From Verrucomicrobiaceae bacterium (GTDB lineage Bacteria; Verrucomicrobiota; Verrucomicrobiia; Verrucomicrobiales; Verrucomicrobiaceae), in contig JABTUN010000005.1 in NCBI GenBank assembly GCA_015075365.1, positions 124,001-188,000 of the forward strand: a DNA stretch of 64,000 nt, read 5' to 3'. Position 1 is the first letter of the stretch. Each line of letters begins with the position of its first letter. The translations under genes and the position numbers were made by a program. The notes under the pieces were generated by a model. It ran no database searches, was not told the origin of the DNA, and saw only the letters and a program-made list of their open reading frames with translations. Shown here one piece after another: positions 32,049 through 40,587 of this stretch.

Positions 32049-33305
32049 ATGCCTGACTCGCCCAACGCGCGGCTTTTCATCTGGTTCCGCCTTTTCTTCA
32101 ACTGCCGGTTCTACTACCCGGTCTTCACGATCCTGTTTCTCGATCTCGGCTTGAGCATCGGCGAGTTCGCCGCGCTGAATGTCGTGTGGGCGCTGACCAG
32201 TGTGGTTCTGGAGGTGCCGTCCGGCGCGCTGGCGGACCGTTTTGGCCGCAGGCCGCTCGTTATTGCTGCCGGCGTGCTCATGGTGCTGGAAATGAGCGTG
32301 CTCTGCCTCATGCAGCCAGGGCACCATGACCTCGTTTTCTGGCTCTTTGTGCTGAATCGTGTCCTCAGCGGCGCGGCGGAGGCATGCGCCAGCGGCGCGG
32401 ACGAGGCGCTGGCTTATGACTCTCTGCCGGAAGGTGCCCGAGAAGCTCTCTGGCCGCGTGTGATGGCAAATCTCTCTCGCGCGATGGCCGTCGGCTTTGT
32501 CATCTCCTCCATCACCGGCGCGTGGCTTTACACCATCTCGATCAAGTTGCCGGTTCTCCTTTGCCTGGCCACCGCCATCGCCAGCCTCGTCTGCACGCTG
32601 CGCATGACGGAAAGCTGGACCACGCCGAAGAACGTGCCGCTGCTGGCCAGCATCCGGGAAACATGGGCCTCCATCCTCCGCACCGGCGGCTGGATCTGGC
32701 GCACGCGCGCCGCTTTTGCGCTCATTGTCTTCGGCCTCGTCTTCGACAGCATGATCCGGCTCTTCTTGACCGTCGCGAGCAACTTCTACCGCCTCGTCGG
32801 CATTGAGGAGGGCTGGTTTGGTGTCATCGGCACCTGCGTTTCGCTGCTGGGGCTGTTCACCGCCTCGTTGATGGAAAAAGCCACGCGGCGCATGAGCGGC
32901 ACGGTCAATTTCACCTGGCTGGCGCTTGTTGTGCTCGGCGGTCTTTTCGCCGCCGCGTATCCGGCGCAGGGCTGGTCCGGTGTCGTGCTCGTCGTGCCGC
33001 TTTTCCTGGGCATGCGCTTCCTTCAGTTCTTCCTCTCGCACTACATGAACGCTGTCGTCGATTCCGCGCAGCGCGCCACCGCGCTCAGCTTTCGCGGCCT
33101 CACGATCAATCTCTCCTATGGCCTCACCACGCTGCTCTTCGGCTGGCACACAGGCCATCTGGCGAAGGAAACAGGCCTTCCGACCGATGACATCCAGGTT
33201 TTCGCCGGTTCGCTGAAGTACTGGCCGTGGTGGTTTGCCGGCACGCTGCTCATCGCGGGCGCGTGTGTGCTGGCGCGGCGGTTTGGCAAAACCGGTGATG
33301 CGTGA
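32049..33305 (+). CDS. MFS transporter
   Basis: A 418-residue major-facilitator protein with about 12 membrane helices. The motif A loop between helices 2 and 3 is GALADRFGRRPLV, and helix 1 begins after RLFFNCRFYYPVFTILFL. A long connector between the two six-helix halves (around TPKNVPLLASIRETW) is typical. The substrate cannot be inferred. It ends at 33305 and is convergent with the caspase-like gene; their stops share a hairpin built from heptamers. Confidence 0.88.
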   Translation: MPDSPNARLFIWFRLFFNCRFYYPVFTILFLDLGLSIGEFAALNVVWALTSVVLEVPSGALADRFGRRPLVIAAGVLMVLEMSVLCLMQPGHHDLVFWLFVLNRVLSGAAEACASGADEALAYDSLPEGAREALWPRVMANLSRAMAVGFVISSITGAWLYTISIKLPVLLCLATAIASLVCTLRMTESWTTPKNVPLLASIRETWASILRTGGWIWRTRAAFALIVFGLVFDSMIRLFLTVASNFYRLVGIEEGWFGVIGTCVSLLGLFTASLMEKATRRMSGTVNFTWLALVVLGGLFAAAYPAQGWSGVVLVVPLFLGMRFLQFFLSHYMNAVVDSAQRATALSFRGLTINLSYGLTTLLFGWHTGHLAKETGLPTDDIQVFAGSLKYWPWWFAGTLLIAGACVLARRFGKTGDA

Positions 33306-33367
33306 CGAGTGATGCGTGAGTCTGAAAAGAGTGCCGAACGTGGCTCACGCGTTACGAATCACTCGTC
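33304..33367. terminator. Hairpin between convergent genes, heptamer-based
   Basis: GACGAGTGAT (33304-33313) pairs with ATCACTCGTC (33358-33367) and GCGTGAG (33314-33320) with CTCACGC (33344-33350), a 17-bp stem with a 7-base bulge. It spans the gap between the MFS and caspase-like stop codons and may terminate both. No U-tract follows, so it may instead be one of the dispersed heptamer mosaics (GTGATGC, GTGACGA, GTGATGC). Confidence 0.5.
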
Positions 33368-34721
33368 ATGCGCCTTTCATCGCTGTGAGCGCCTCTTGCG
33401 CGAGCTTCTTCGCACCGGGCTTCGCGGTTCTGGATTTCACCACGGCCTCAAAGTCGGCGCGTGCTCCCGCGTCATCGCCGAGTGCCTGCAAAGCGCGTCC
33501 GCGGTTGAACTGGATGTAGGCGTCGTCGGGTGCCAGCGGCAGCGCGGCGTTGTAGGCGTCGAGGGCCTCGTCCGCGCGGCCAAAGAGCAGCAGCGCGTCG
33601 CCACGGCGGTTCTGCGCCTTGGCGGTCAGCGCGGCTTTTTGCGTGTGATCAGGCGGCAGGCACTCGCGCAGGGCCGTCAGCACGAGTTCGCAGGTTTTCA
33701 TCGCGTTTTCGACCTTGGGTGACGGCGCGGTGGCGTCTTTCAAATCGTCCTTGGCGCGCTCCAGCAGTGTTTCGAGCGGCGCGGAGGCGAAATCGCCCGC
33801 GCCACGGCTGGCGGCGGTTTGTTGCAGGGCCGTGACGCATTCGGCGGCCTTGCCTGCGGCGGCCAGTTTCGTGATTTCCGCCAGTGTGGGCGCGGCGGCA
33901 GGCTCCGCCTTCATCGGTGGCGCGGGAGGCGGCGGAAGCGATGCCGCGCCGGCCAGAAAAATGTCCTCGCCGATGAGCCGCGAGTATTCGGCGGGGATCT
34001 GCGCGCCTCCGGAGCGCTCCAGCACACCCGCGCGCGTGCGTTTGAAGACCTGCTCGATGGTCAGCCCGGGCGTGCGCATGTGTTTGAGCAACTCCTCGGT
34101 GTAGAGGCCGTTCGCGCCATCGCCATCGTGCGCGATGCGGCCCGCGTCGGTCGAAAAGGCGATGAGCGAGCCCGCAGGCGGCTGCATCTCTGAAAGACCG
34201 CCGGATGCTGTCGCATCGCGTGTGCGCGGAGTGCGCGCCACGGGCGTGTTGCGGCAGGCGTCGAGGATCACCAGGTTGCAGCGCGCGCCGGAGGCGCTCA
34301 TCTCCGCCACAGCCTGCTCCGCGTTGAAGAGCTTCGTCTCCGCCAGCAGGCGCAGCGTCGTTTCATCGGCGTTTTGCGGGTCGTAGCCGCTTTTCACCGG
34401 GATCAGGTAGTTGGAGCCGCCCACGGAGATGCCGTGCCCGGCGAAGTAGAACAGCGCGACTTCCGCGCCGGTCGTTTTCTTCCGAAAATCCGCCACAGCC
34501 TCCAGCAGATCATCGCGCGTGACGTTGTGCTCCTCGACCACGCTGAATCCCAGCCCGCGCAGCAGTTTGGCGACCGCTTTCGCATCGTTCACCGAATTGC
34601 GCAGCGGGCCGACGGCGGACTCATACTTCGCGTTGCCGATGACCAGCGCCGTGCGCGTGCCCTGCGCGCCGGCGAGGACGGGAAACAGGGCGAGGAGGGC
34701 GATTCGCAGGCAGCGGCTCAT
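33366..34721 (-). CDS. Exported caspase-like (C14) protease with C-terminal TPRs
   Basis: A 451-residue protein with a signal peptide (MSRCLRIALLALFPVLAGAQ) and a metacaspase-type p20 domain at residues about 21-240. The catalytic dyad is visible: His96 in FYFAGHG and Cys156 in LDACRN, with TALVIGNAKYE opening the fold. A Pro/Ala linker near residues 245-275 leads to helical repeats; the last about 75 residues (RADEALDAYNAALPLAPDDA, FNRGRALQALGDDAGA) are clear tetratricopeptide repeats. Such exported C14 peptidases cleave after Arg or Lys; targets are unknown. It is divergent from the NlpC/P60 lipoprotein gene. Confidence 0.88.
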   Translation of the reverse strand: MSRCLRIALLALFPVLAGAQGTRTALVIGNAKYESAVGPLRNSVNDAKAVAKLLRGLGFSVVEEHNVTRDDLLEAVADFRKKTTGAEVALFYFAGHGISVGGSNYLIPVKSGYDPQNADETTLRLLAETKLFNAEQAVAEMSASGARCNLVILDACRNTPVARTPRTRDATASGGLSEMQPPAGSLIAFSTDAGRIAHDGDGANGLYTEELLKHMRTPGLTIEQVFKRTRAGVLERSGGAQIPAEYSRLIGEDIFLAGAASLPPPPAPPMKAEPAAAPTLAEITKLAAAGKAAECVTALQQTAASRGAGDFASAPLETLLERAKDDLKDATAPSPKVENAMKTCELVLTALRECLPPDHTQKAALTAKAQNRRGDALLLFGRADEALDAYNAALPLAPDDAYIQFNRGRALQALGDDAGARADFEAVVKSRTAKPGAKKLAQEALTAMKGA

Positions 34722-34829
34722 GCGCGGGATTTTTGGGGATGACCGGAGAAAACGAAAGAGGAAAAACAAGGGCCGCGCCGCTGACATTTTGCTTTTTGAC
34801 CCTCCTGCGGTCATTCATGCCTTCCCGTG

Positions 34830-35657
34830 ATGAAACGACTCTCGCTGCTCCTTGTCCTCTGGCTCGCCAATTGCACCGCGCCGGCCCCGAAGTCACCGCA
34901 GCTCATTCCAGGGGACCCTTCCGCGCCCTCGCAGGTCACGCCGCAGGAGGCCATGAGCATCGCGCAGCGCTACACGAGTCATGCGTGGCAGCCCTTTGCC
35001 AAAAACATCCTGCATGGCGCGGACAAGGCGGGCGTGCTGGTCCACACGCCGGACATCGGTCACGAGCCGCAGCACGAAAGACGCGGCTGGTGGCTGCCGG
35101 GGCAGGTCAACACGGGCATTCCATACAAATGGGGCGGTTTTGACGATCCGGCGTCGTTTGATGCCGCGGTGGCGGATGGTCTGGCCGCCGGAGATGTGTC
35201 CTCGCCTGCAAAGCGCCGTGCTGATAACGCAGGCGTGAGCGCCCAGGCGGCCGGTGTGGACTGCTCCGGCTTCGTTTCGCGTTGTCTGAAACTGCCGCGC
35301 GTGCATGACACCTCGCAACTGCCCGCCGTCTGCACGGAACTGCCCTCCGCGCGCGAGCTGCAGCCCGGCGACCTCCTGAACATCCCGCGCCGTCATGTGC
35401 TGCTCTGCGCGGGCTGGGTGGATGCCTCCCGCGAGTGGCTCTACTACTACGAGACCGGCGGCGCGCCCGATTATTGGAAGCCGGGCCTCAAGCAAGCGCC
35501 GCTCGACGCGCTGCTGGCGCTCGGCTACGCGCCGCTGCGCTACAAAGGCATGGCGCATGAGGTCGTGCCCGGCGGCAAACAACCGCGCGAGGTGCTCACC
35601 CGCGCCGCGAAATCCGCCGCCGCCGTGGTGACACATCCCACCATTGGCGAGCCGTGA
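34830..35657 (+). CDS. NlpC/P60-like lipoprotein
   Basis: A 275-residue lipoprotein: signal LSLLLVLWLANC with lipobox Cys15. The papain-like NlpC/P60 core has the nucleophile Cys145 in AGVDCSGFVSRCL, and His189 in PRRHVLLCAGW as the second residue; GIPYKWGGFDDP upstream is the usual Y-x-W-G-G entry. These enzymes cut peptide stems of peptidoglycan or related amides. ATG 34830 is preferred to the GTG just before it. The adjacent L,D-transpeptidase gene, convergent and 8 bases away, also acts on cell wall. Confidence 0.85.
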   Translation: MKRLSLLLVLWLANCTAPAPKSPQLIPGDPSAPSQVTPQEAMSIAQRYTSHAWQPFAKNILHGADKAGVLVHTPDIGHEPQHERRGWWLPGQVNTGIPYKWGGFDDPASFDAAVADGLAAGDVSSPAKRRADNAGVSAQAAGVDCSGFVSRCLKLPRVHDTSQLPAVCTELPSARELQPGDLLNIPRRHVLLCAGWVDASREWLYYYETGGAPDYWKPGLKQAPLDALLALGYAPLRYKGMAHEVVPGGKQPREVLTRAAKSAAAVVTHPTIGEP

Positions 35658-35665
35658 CGCGCCAT

Positions 35666-36376
35666 TCACTCCTTCCGCACACTCACCGGCGTGCCGGCGA
35701 GCACCCACTCATAAAAAAAGCGTGCCGGATTTCCCTCCGTCAGCGGCACGCGGATGCAGCCGTGGGAGGCGGGATAGTTTGGCACGCTGCTGAATCCGTG
35801 GATGAAGACATGGCGGTTGATCTGCACGCTCCAGGGCATCGGCGCGTTGTCATAGAGGCTGGAGAAATGCATTTTCGAGCGGTAGGGGCCCGCGCGGAAC
35901 TCGCCCGCCGGCGTGCGCCCGTTGCGGCCGGAGCTGATGCGCGTCTCGATCACCAGCCGGCCGCCCTGCCAGCCCTTCAGGCGCTGTGTCTTGAGGCTCA
36001 CCTCCACACGCTGCGCGCCGGGCACCAGCGTGAAGCCGCGGATGAAGCCGCCCACGCGCACGCGGCCCGCCTCGTCCGGCACGGACACCGCCGCCCCGGC
36101 CTGCGCGAGCTGTTCCGTGCTGATCAGCTCGGTGCCGTCCGTCAGCGTGCGCAGCGCGCCGGGCGGAAAGGGCGTCTCCTTGATCTGGAAGACCTTGCCC
36201 ATGTCGTCCTTTCTCACCGGCCAGTTCAGCTCGTCCACCGCCTCATCCACCGGCACAAAGAGCTTTCCCGGCTCCGCGTGAAAGGTGATCGCGTCCAGCG
36301 CCGCGCGCGCCACAGACATCTGGGCGAGGGTCACCATGACGAGGAAACAAAAACGGGCGAAGCAGCGCGGGTGCAT
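35666..36376 (-). CDS. L,D-transpeptidase (YkuD family)
   Basis: A 236-residue exported protein with signal peptide (CFARFCFLVMVTLAQMSVARA). The YkuD catalytic motif HGFSSVPNYPASHGCIR carries the nucleophile Cys at about residue 207, with RTPAGEFRAGPY before it, as usual. The N-terminal 100 residues may be a small substrate-binding part. L,D-transpeptidases make 3-3 cross-links or attach proteins to peptidoglycan in the periplasm. ATG 36376 is preferred since the upstream codons lack signal-peptide character. Confidence 0.9.
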   Translation of the reverse strand: MHPRCFARFCFLVMVTLAQMSVARAALDAITFHAEPGKLFVPVDEAVDELNWPVRKDDMGKVFQIKETPFPPGALRTLTDGTELISTEQLAQAGAAVSVPDEAGRVRVGGFIRGFTLVPGAQRVEVSLKTQRLKGWQGGRLVIETRISSGRNGRTPAGEFRAGPYRSKMHFSSLYDNAPMPWSVQINRHVFIHGFSSVPNYPASHGCIRVPLTEGNPARFFYEWVLAGTPVSVRKE

Positions 36377-36479
36377 GGGGTGGATTGAAGCATGCCAGCC
36401 CGTGCTTTGCATGCATGATCTCCCTCAAGGATTCAAAAAAGGCGCGGCGCGATGAAGCGGCCCGCGCTATGGCATTCCC

Positions 36480-37226
36480 ATGCCACCACCCGCCGTCACC
36501 CGCACCGGACTCGCCCGCGCCCTTTCCAAGCTCGGCTTCTGCTCCCGCAGCCGCGCGGCGGAGCTCATCCGCATGGGCAAGGTCAGCGTGAACCGCGTCG
36601 TGCGGAAGAATCCGGAGTTCCCCGTCGTGTTAGGCCAGGACATCCTCGTCATGGATGATGTCAGCATCAATCAGGAGCGGCATGTGCATGTGATGCTGAA
36701 CAAACCGCGCGGCCTCGTCACCAGCGCCTCCGACGAGCTCGGCCGTGACACCGTCTTCACCTGCTTTGAAGGCGCGCGGCTGCCGCATCTCTCCCCGGTG
36801 GGCCGTCTCGACAAGGCCAGCGAGGGCCTGCTCCTCTTCACCAACGACAACGCGTGGGCGGACACCATCACCAATCCCGACACGCATCTGGACAAGACCT
36901 ACCACGTCCAGATTGAGGGCAGGGTGGATGAAAAACACCTCGCCCGCCTCCAGCGCGGCGTGGAGGACGAGGGTGAGCACCTGTCCGCCAAAGCGGTGAA
37001 AATCCTCCGCACCGGCGAAAAGAACACCTGGCTGGAGTTCATCCTCGACGAGGGCCGCAACCGCCACATCCGCCGCATGCTGGACGCCTTCGGCATCGAG
37101 GTCCTGCGCCTGGTGCGCGTGAAGATCGGCGCGCTGGAGCTGGGAAACCTGCCCAAGGGAAAATGGCGGGAGCTGACCAGGAACGAGGTGGCCAGGATGC
37201 GCGCTCCCGCGGCCCCGCGCCGCTGA
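36480..37226 (+). CDS. Ribosomal/tRNA pseudouridine synthase, RsuA/RluB family
   Basis: A 248-residue enzyme converting uridine to pseudouridine in RNA. An S4 RNA-binding domain occupies residues about 9-58 (LARALSKLGFCSRSRAAELI), followed by the synthase domain with the catalytic Asp in VGRLDKASEGLLLFTND and the family segments TYHVQIEGRVDE and FILDEGRNRHIRRMLDAFG. The organisation fits the RsuA/RluB/E/F branch; the exact rRNA target cannot be told from sequence. It converges on the PfkB kinase gene, 12 bases apart. Confidence 0.9.
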   Translation: MPPPAVTRTGLARALSKLGFCSRSRAAELIRMGKVSVNRVVRKNPEFPVVLGQDILVMDDVSINQERHVHVMLNKPRGLVTSASDELGRDTVFTCFEGARLPHLSPVGRLDKASEGLLLFTNDNAWADTITNPDTHLDKTYHVQIEGRVDEKHLARLQRGVEDEGEHLSAKAVKILRTGEKNTWLEFILDEGRNRHIRRMLDAFGIEVLRLVRVKIGALELGNLPKGKWRELTRNEVARMRAPAAPRR

Positions 37227-37238
37227 ATCCGGATGTTT

Positions 37239-38255
37239 TCACCCGGCGGCATACCGCTCCGCCAGCCGCAGGCACTCCGCCACCGGGCGCAGCCCCTGGG
37301 AAGGCGTGGGATGCGTGAGGCAGGCCGCCGCCGTGCACACAGCCAGCCGCAGGCGCTCCGCCACCGGCCAGTCCTCGTGCGTGCCGTGCAGGTACCCGGC
37401 GGCAAAGGCATCTCCCGCGCCGGTGGCGCCGGCGATGAAGCCCGGCGGCAGGCGCAGGGAGGGCTGGTGATGCAGCGCGCCGCTTTTCTCCGCCACGACG
37501 GCCCCCGCCTCGAAATGAATGATGACCTCCCGGCGCACACCACGGTCCAGCAACTGCCGCGCAGCGGCTTGCATGCGCGGGATGTCATGATGCGCGGTTT
37601 TCAGGTCCTCCTCGACGACTTTCCCAGCCTCGATCTCATTGAGGACAAGATAGTCCGTGAAGGGCAGGGAGGCCTCCGTGATCGCGCGAAAGTCCGGATG
37701 CTCCGCGCTCACCAGATCCACGCTCGTGCGCAGCCCGGCCGCCTGCGCGGCCTCCAGCACCGTGCTGGCCACCGTGCGGCCGTTCTCCAGCATGCGGTCC
37801 ATCTCGCTCAGCAGCATCAGGTAGCCCAGGTGGAAGATGCGGGCCTGCGTGCGGCTGAAGTCAAAGTGCGCGGCCCCCAGCACGGCATTCGCGCCCAGTT
37901 GGTGGAAAAACGTGCGCCGGCCGGTGCTGGTCACGGTCATCGCGTCCGTGTAGCTCGTGGGGGCGGCGTCGGTTTGGTGCAGTTGCGTCGTGTCGATCCC
38001 CGCCGCCGCGCAGTCGCGCAGGATCCAGTCCCCATTGGCGTCCCGGCCCACCAGGCCCGCCGCCTCCAGCGGATAGCCCGCCTGCATCGCGGCCAGGTCC
38101 TTAAGCACGTTGTAGGGCCCGCCGCCGTTCGACGAGGTCTCGCTGGCGATGAACGCCAGCATGTCCTGCTCCGGGTAGCGGTCGATGAGCTTGACGTGGT
38201 CGATGATGAAATTTCCTCCCGCGAGGATGCCGGTGCGTGTCATGGGTGGGGTCAT
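37239..38255 (-). CDS. PfkB-family carbohydrate kinase
   Basis: A 338-residue sugar or nucleoside kinase of the ribokinase/PfkB family. The second signature GATGAGDAFAAGYLHG contains the catalytic Asp and anion hole at about residue 290, and SNGGGPYNVLKDLAAM near residue 43 corresponds to the substrate-binding Gly-Gly loop of signature 1. The substrate is not predictable. It could start at 38255 or at ATG 38243. It is upstream of the repeat-filled 1-kb region. Confidence 0.88.
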   Translation of the reverse strand: MTPPMTRTGILAGGNFIIDHVKLIDRYPEQDMLAFIASETSSNGGGPYNVLKDLAAMQAGYPLEAAGLVGRDANGDWILRDCAAAGIDTTQLHQTDAAPTSYTDAMTVTSTGRRTFFHQLGANAVLGAAHFDFSRTQARIFHLGYLMLLSEMDRMLENGRTVASTVLEAAQAAGLRTSVDLVSAEHPDFRAITEASLPFTDYLVLNEIEAGKVVEEDLKTAHHDIPRMQAAARQLLDRGVRREVIIHFEAGAVVAEKSGALHHQPSLRLPPGFIAGATGAGDAFAAGYLHGTHEDWPVAERLRLAVCTAAACLTHPTPSQGLRPVAECLRLAERYAAG

Positions 38256-38284
38256 TTATGAGGCGGCGGACACCGACGCGTCAA

Positions 38285-38845
38285 GAGGGCGGAGGGGCTG
38301 AAGTTAGAAGTGAGACGTGAGAGGTCGGTAGGGACGCGCTGCGCCGCGTCCGACAAACGGGATTCCGATTGGCCGAAAGAGAGGAAAAAGGACGAAAAAG
38401 GGCGGAGGGCGGAGGGGCTGAAGTTAGAAGTGAGACGTGAGAGGTCGGTAGGGACGCGCTGCGCCGCGTCCGACGAGACCGGGAGAGGGCGGAGAGCAGA
38501 GGTGTGCGTTCGTCGTTCGTAGTTCGGGCTTTAGCCCGCTCCATCGTTGGGCGTTCCGCGTTGGACGTTCGACGTTGAATGTTGCCTCTGGCTTGGCCGA
38601 AAGAGAGCGGTTGGCTGAGGTCAGAAGTTAGAAGTTAGAAGTGGGTAGGGACGCGCTGCGCCGCGTCCGACAAACCGAAAGAGAGCAGAGTTGCGCCTTC
38701 GTCGTTTGTAGTTCGGGCTTTAGCCCGTTCTGGTGTTGGACGTTCCGCGCTGGACGTTCGACGTTGAACGTTCCCCCTGGCTTGGCCGAAAGAGAGAAAA
38801 AAGGACGAAAAAGCCACGGACGGGAGCGCGGACATTCGCTTCGCC
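38285..38845. repeat. Interspersed-repeat block, no genes
   Basis: A perfect 70-bp direct repeat (38285-38354 and 38405-38474) carries TTAGAAG-type heptamers and GTAGGGACGCGCTGCGCCGC, whose GGACGCG/CGCGTCC arms make a small hairpin; a third partial copy follows at about 38625-38670. Between and after are TTGGCCGAAAGAGAG units (38371, 38592, 38783) and two runs of heptamers of the GGACGTT, CGACGTT, GAACGTT kind (38490-38590, 38695-38775). Apparent open frames here are repeats read through, not genes. Confidence 0.85.
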
Positions 38846-39297
38846 GCCTCTCCGCCGAAACGGCTGCCGCTGACGATGCACCGCCGCCAACGCGATCGCA
38901 TGGGAGCACGCCAGCAGGCGCTTGCCCGGCGGTTGCGCAGCGCCGGGTTGTTTTGAAAAAGGGAAGGTGGATTGTCAGTCCGTTGCAGTCTGAGGTCATT
39001 TCCCGCAGGGACAGGGCCACTTCGAGAGGAGGCAAACTCACGTCTGCTTCTACACGGTGCCTTCTTCCGCGGCGTTCCAATCTTGCCGAGCGTGATTCCA
39101 GCCGGTTGTGGTCAACGGAGCCTCAAACAAAACACCGCCTCATCCACATGGAGAGGCGGTGTCCGCAATGCCCGGCGGTGAATTCGAGGAGGGCCGCCGG
39201 GCAAAGTTGTGGCAGGCGCGCTGCGTAGCTGCGGGCGCAAGCCCGTGGAATGCACGCGGCCCGGCCTCGCATGGCGACGGCGGCTACGAGCGGAGGA
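38846..39297. other. Intergenic stretch without recognisable gene
   Basis: Apart from a terminator-like hairpin at 39132-39162 and a REP-like GGGCGCAAGCCC palindrome at about 39230-39242 (related to the inverse sequence near 41580-41592), I see nothing coding here. Several short open frames lack protein character. Confidence 0.6.
39132..39162 (-). terminator. Rho-independent terminator downstream of the Gly-rich exported protein
   Basis: On the minus strand ACACCGCCTC and GAGGCGGTGT form a perfect 10-bp stem around an 11-base loop, followed by TTTTGTTTG. It lies 136 bases after the stop of the gene at 39298-40482 and in the right orientation. Confidence 0.65.
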
Positions 39298-40482
39298 CTA
39301 CGGCTGTGTCGCGCGGGCTTGGAGGGTGACAAAGCCCTGCGGCAGCGTCGTCTGCACCTGCCAGGTGGCGGAGGTGATGTCGCCGCTGAGGCGTGTGGCG
39401 GTATGCGTGGTGCGGTTGCCGAATTTCGGCGTGATGTTCAGCTGCACCACGCCTTCAATGGGGAAGTTAGTGGTTTCGATCAGGATGTTGACCTGATTGC
39501 TGTTCTGGATGGCGACATCGGCACCCGCGACGAGTGGCGCGCGGGGATCAAGCGGGGCATTCACTGAGTCCACGCTGATCACTTTGGCGGTGGGGGCGTT
39601 GGCGGCAGGCCAGATGATTGGGGTATTGGGTGGCGACACACCAATTGTCTCAGGTAGGGTTTGGAGGCTCGAGTTTAGCGAATTAGCTTCAATTCTAATC
39701 CGACCAAAGCTATCTGACGTCACAGGCGCATAATTGGTGTTTGTGAACGTCGTGGCGCAACGCACTTGTCCGGTGCCCTGAACCAAGTTTGCAACTAGCC
39801 GCACTGCACCACCACTACCGATTATTTCAGGTTGGGTTTCTTTTGTGCCAGCTGTGACCAACCCATCAATCGAGATAGTGTTTGAAGCAAAAATAGCTAT
39901 GGCCCCACCACCAGCAGCTCCAGATTTCCCGAAAGCAGAATAACCGCCAGAGCCGCCGATGAGCGGTATGATCTGGGGGTTACCGTAGATGGTGGCATAG
40001 CGACCATAGAAGCCACGTCCACCGGGTCCATATCCGTGACCAGAAACTGTTGCACCTCGTGCTCCGCCACGGAAACCTCCAGGCCCAGGTTCCGTTGGAA
40101 GAAGTCCGCCAACAGTATCGCTTACCCCAGATTTTCCATCCAGATTCAATTCCCCATCAATCGTCACATTCCCCTGCACCAGCCAAACGACCGGCGCATA
40201 GGCCGGGTGGTTTTTGAAGGTCACGGAGACACCCGCTGGAATGTTCACGGAGCTGTATTTGAAGACCACGGCCCATTTTTCGGCGTCATAGACGCCATTG
40301 CCGCTGCCGGGGCTGTTCCAGAGGCCGTTGGTGGCGAGGCCGAGGTCGATCTCGACGTTGGTGGCAGGATTGAACGCGCCGTCAGAGCCATCGCTGGGGA
40401 TGGTGAGCTGCGCTTGGGCTGCGAGGACGCCGCTGAAGAAAGCGGCGAGGAGGAGGGTGGTGGGCTTGGGTCTGAGGTTCAT
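39298..40482 (-). CDS. Exported Gly-rich beta protein, function unknown
   Basis: A 394-residue secreted protein with a signal peptide at residues 1-24 (TTLLLAAFFSGVLAAQAQ). A Gly-rich middle (about 130-210: GGFRGGARGATVSGHGYGPG, GGSGGYSAFGKSGAAGGG) sits between Asn/Thr-rich beta segments, as in surface or spore-coat-like right-handed beta proteins, and the first third resembles N-terminal parts of large autotransporter-like proteins. The DNA of the middle is noticeably less GC-rich than the flanks. It lies next to another exported repeat protein on the same strand, 105 bases downstream of it. Confidence 0.7.
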   Translation of the reverse strand: MNLRPKPTTLLLAAFFSGVLAAQAQLTIPSDGSDGAFNPATNVEIDLGLATNGLWNSPGSGNGVYDAEKWAVVFKYSSVNIPAGVSVTFKNHPAYAPVVWLVQGNVTIDGELNLDGKSGVSDTVGGLLPTEPGPGGFRGGARGATVSGHGYGPGGRGFYGRYATIYGNPQIIPLIGGSGGYSAFGKSGAAGGGAIAIFASNTISIDGLVTAGTKETQPEIIGSGGAVRLVANLVQGTGQVRCATTFTNTNYAPVTSDSFGRIRIEANSLNSSLQTLPETIGVSPPNTPIIWPAANAPTAKVISVDSVNAPLDPRAPLVAGADVAIQNSNQVNILIETTNFPIEGVVQLNITPKFGNRTTHTATRLSGDITSATWQVQTTLPQGFVTLQARATQP

Positions 40483-40534
40483 GGGAAAGAGAGGGGATTT
40501 ATGATTTATGACTTATGATTTGGAAGAACTGGCG

Positions 40535-40587
40535 GAGCCGGCGCTGTGTTCTGCGTTCGATGTTGAAAGTTGAATGTTCGATGTTCG
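40535..40587. repeat. Degenerate heptamer mosaic
   Basis: GTTCTGC, GTTCGAT, GTTGAAA, GTTGAAT, GTTCGAT and GTTCGCT run in tandem right after the stop of the SRE-repeat protein gene, a clean example of the heptamer family. Confidence 0.7.

Noticed and set aside
38628..39228. Open frames of 150-195 residues on both strands
   Set aside because: They run through dispersed repeats and heptamers; the same peptide strings would appear at each repeat copy.
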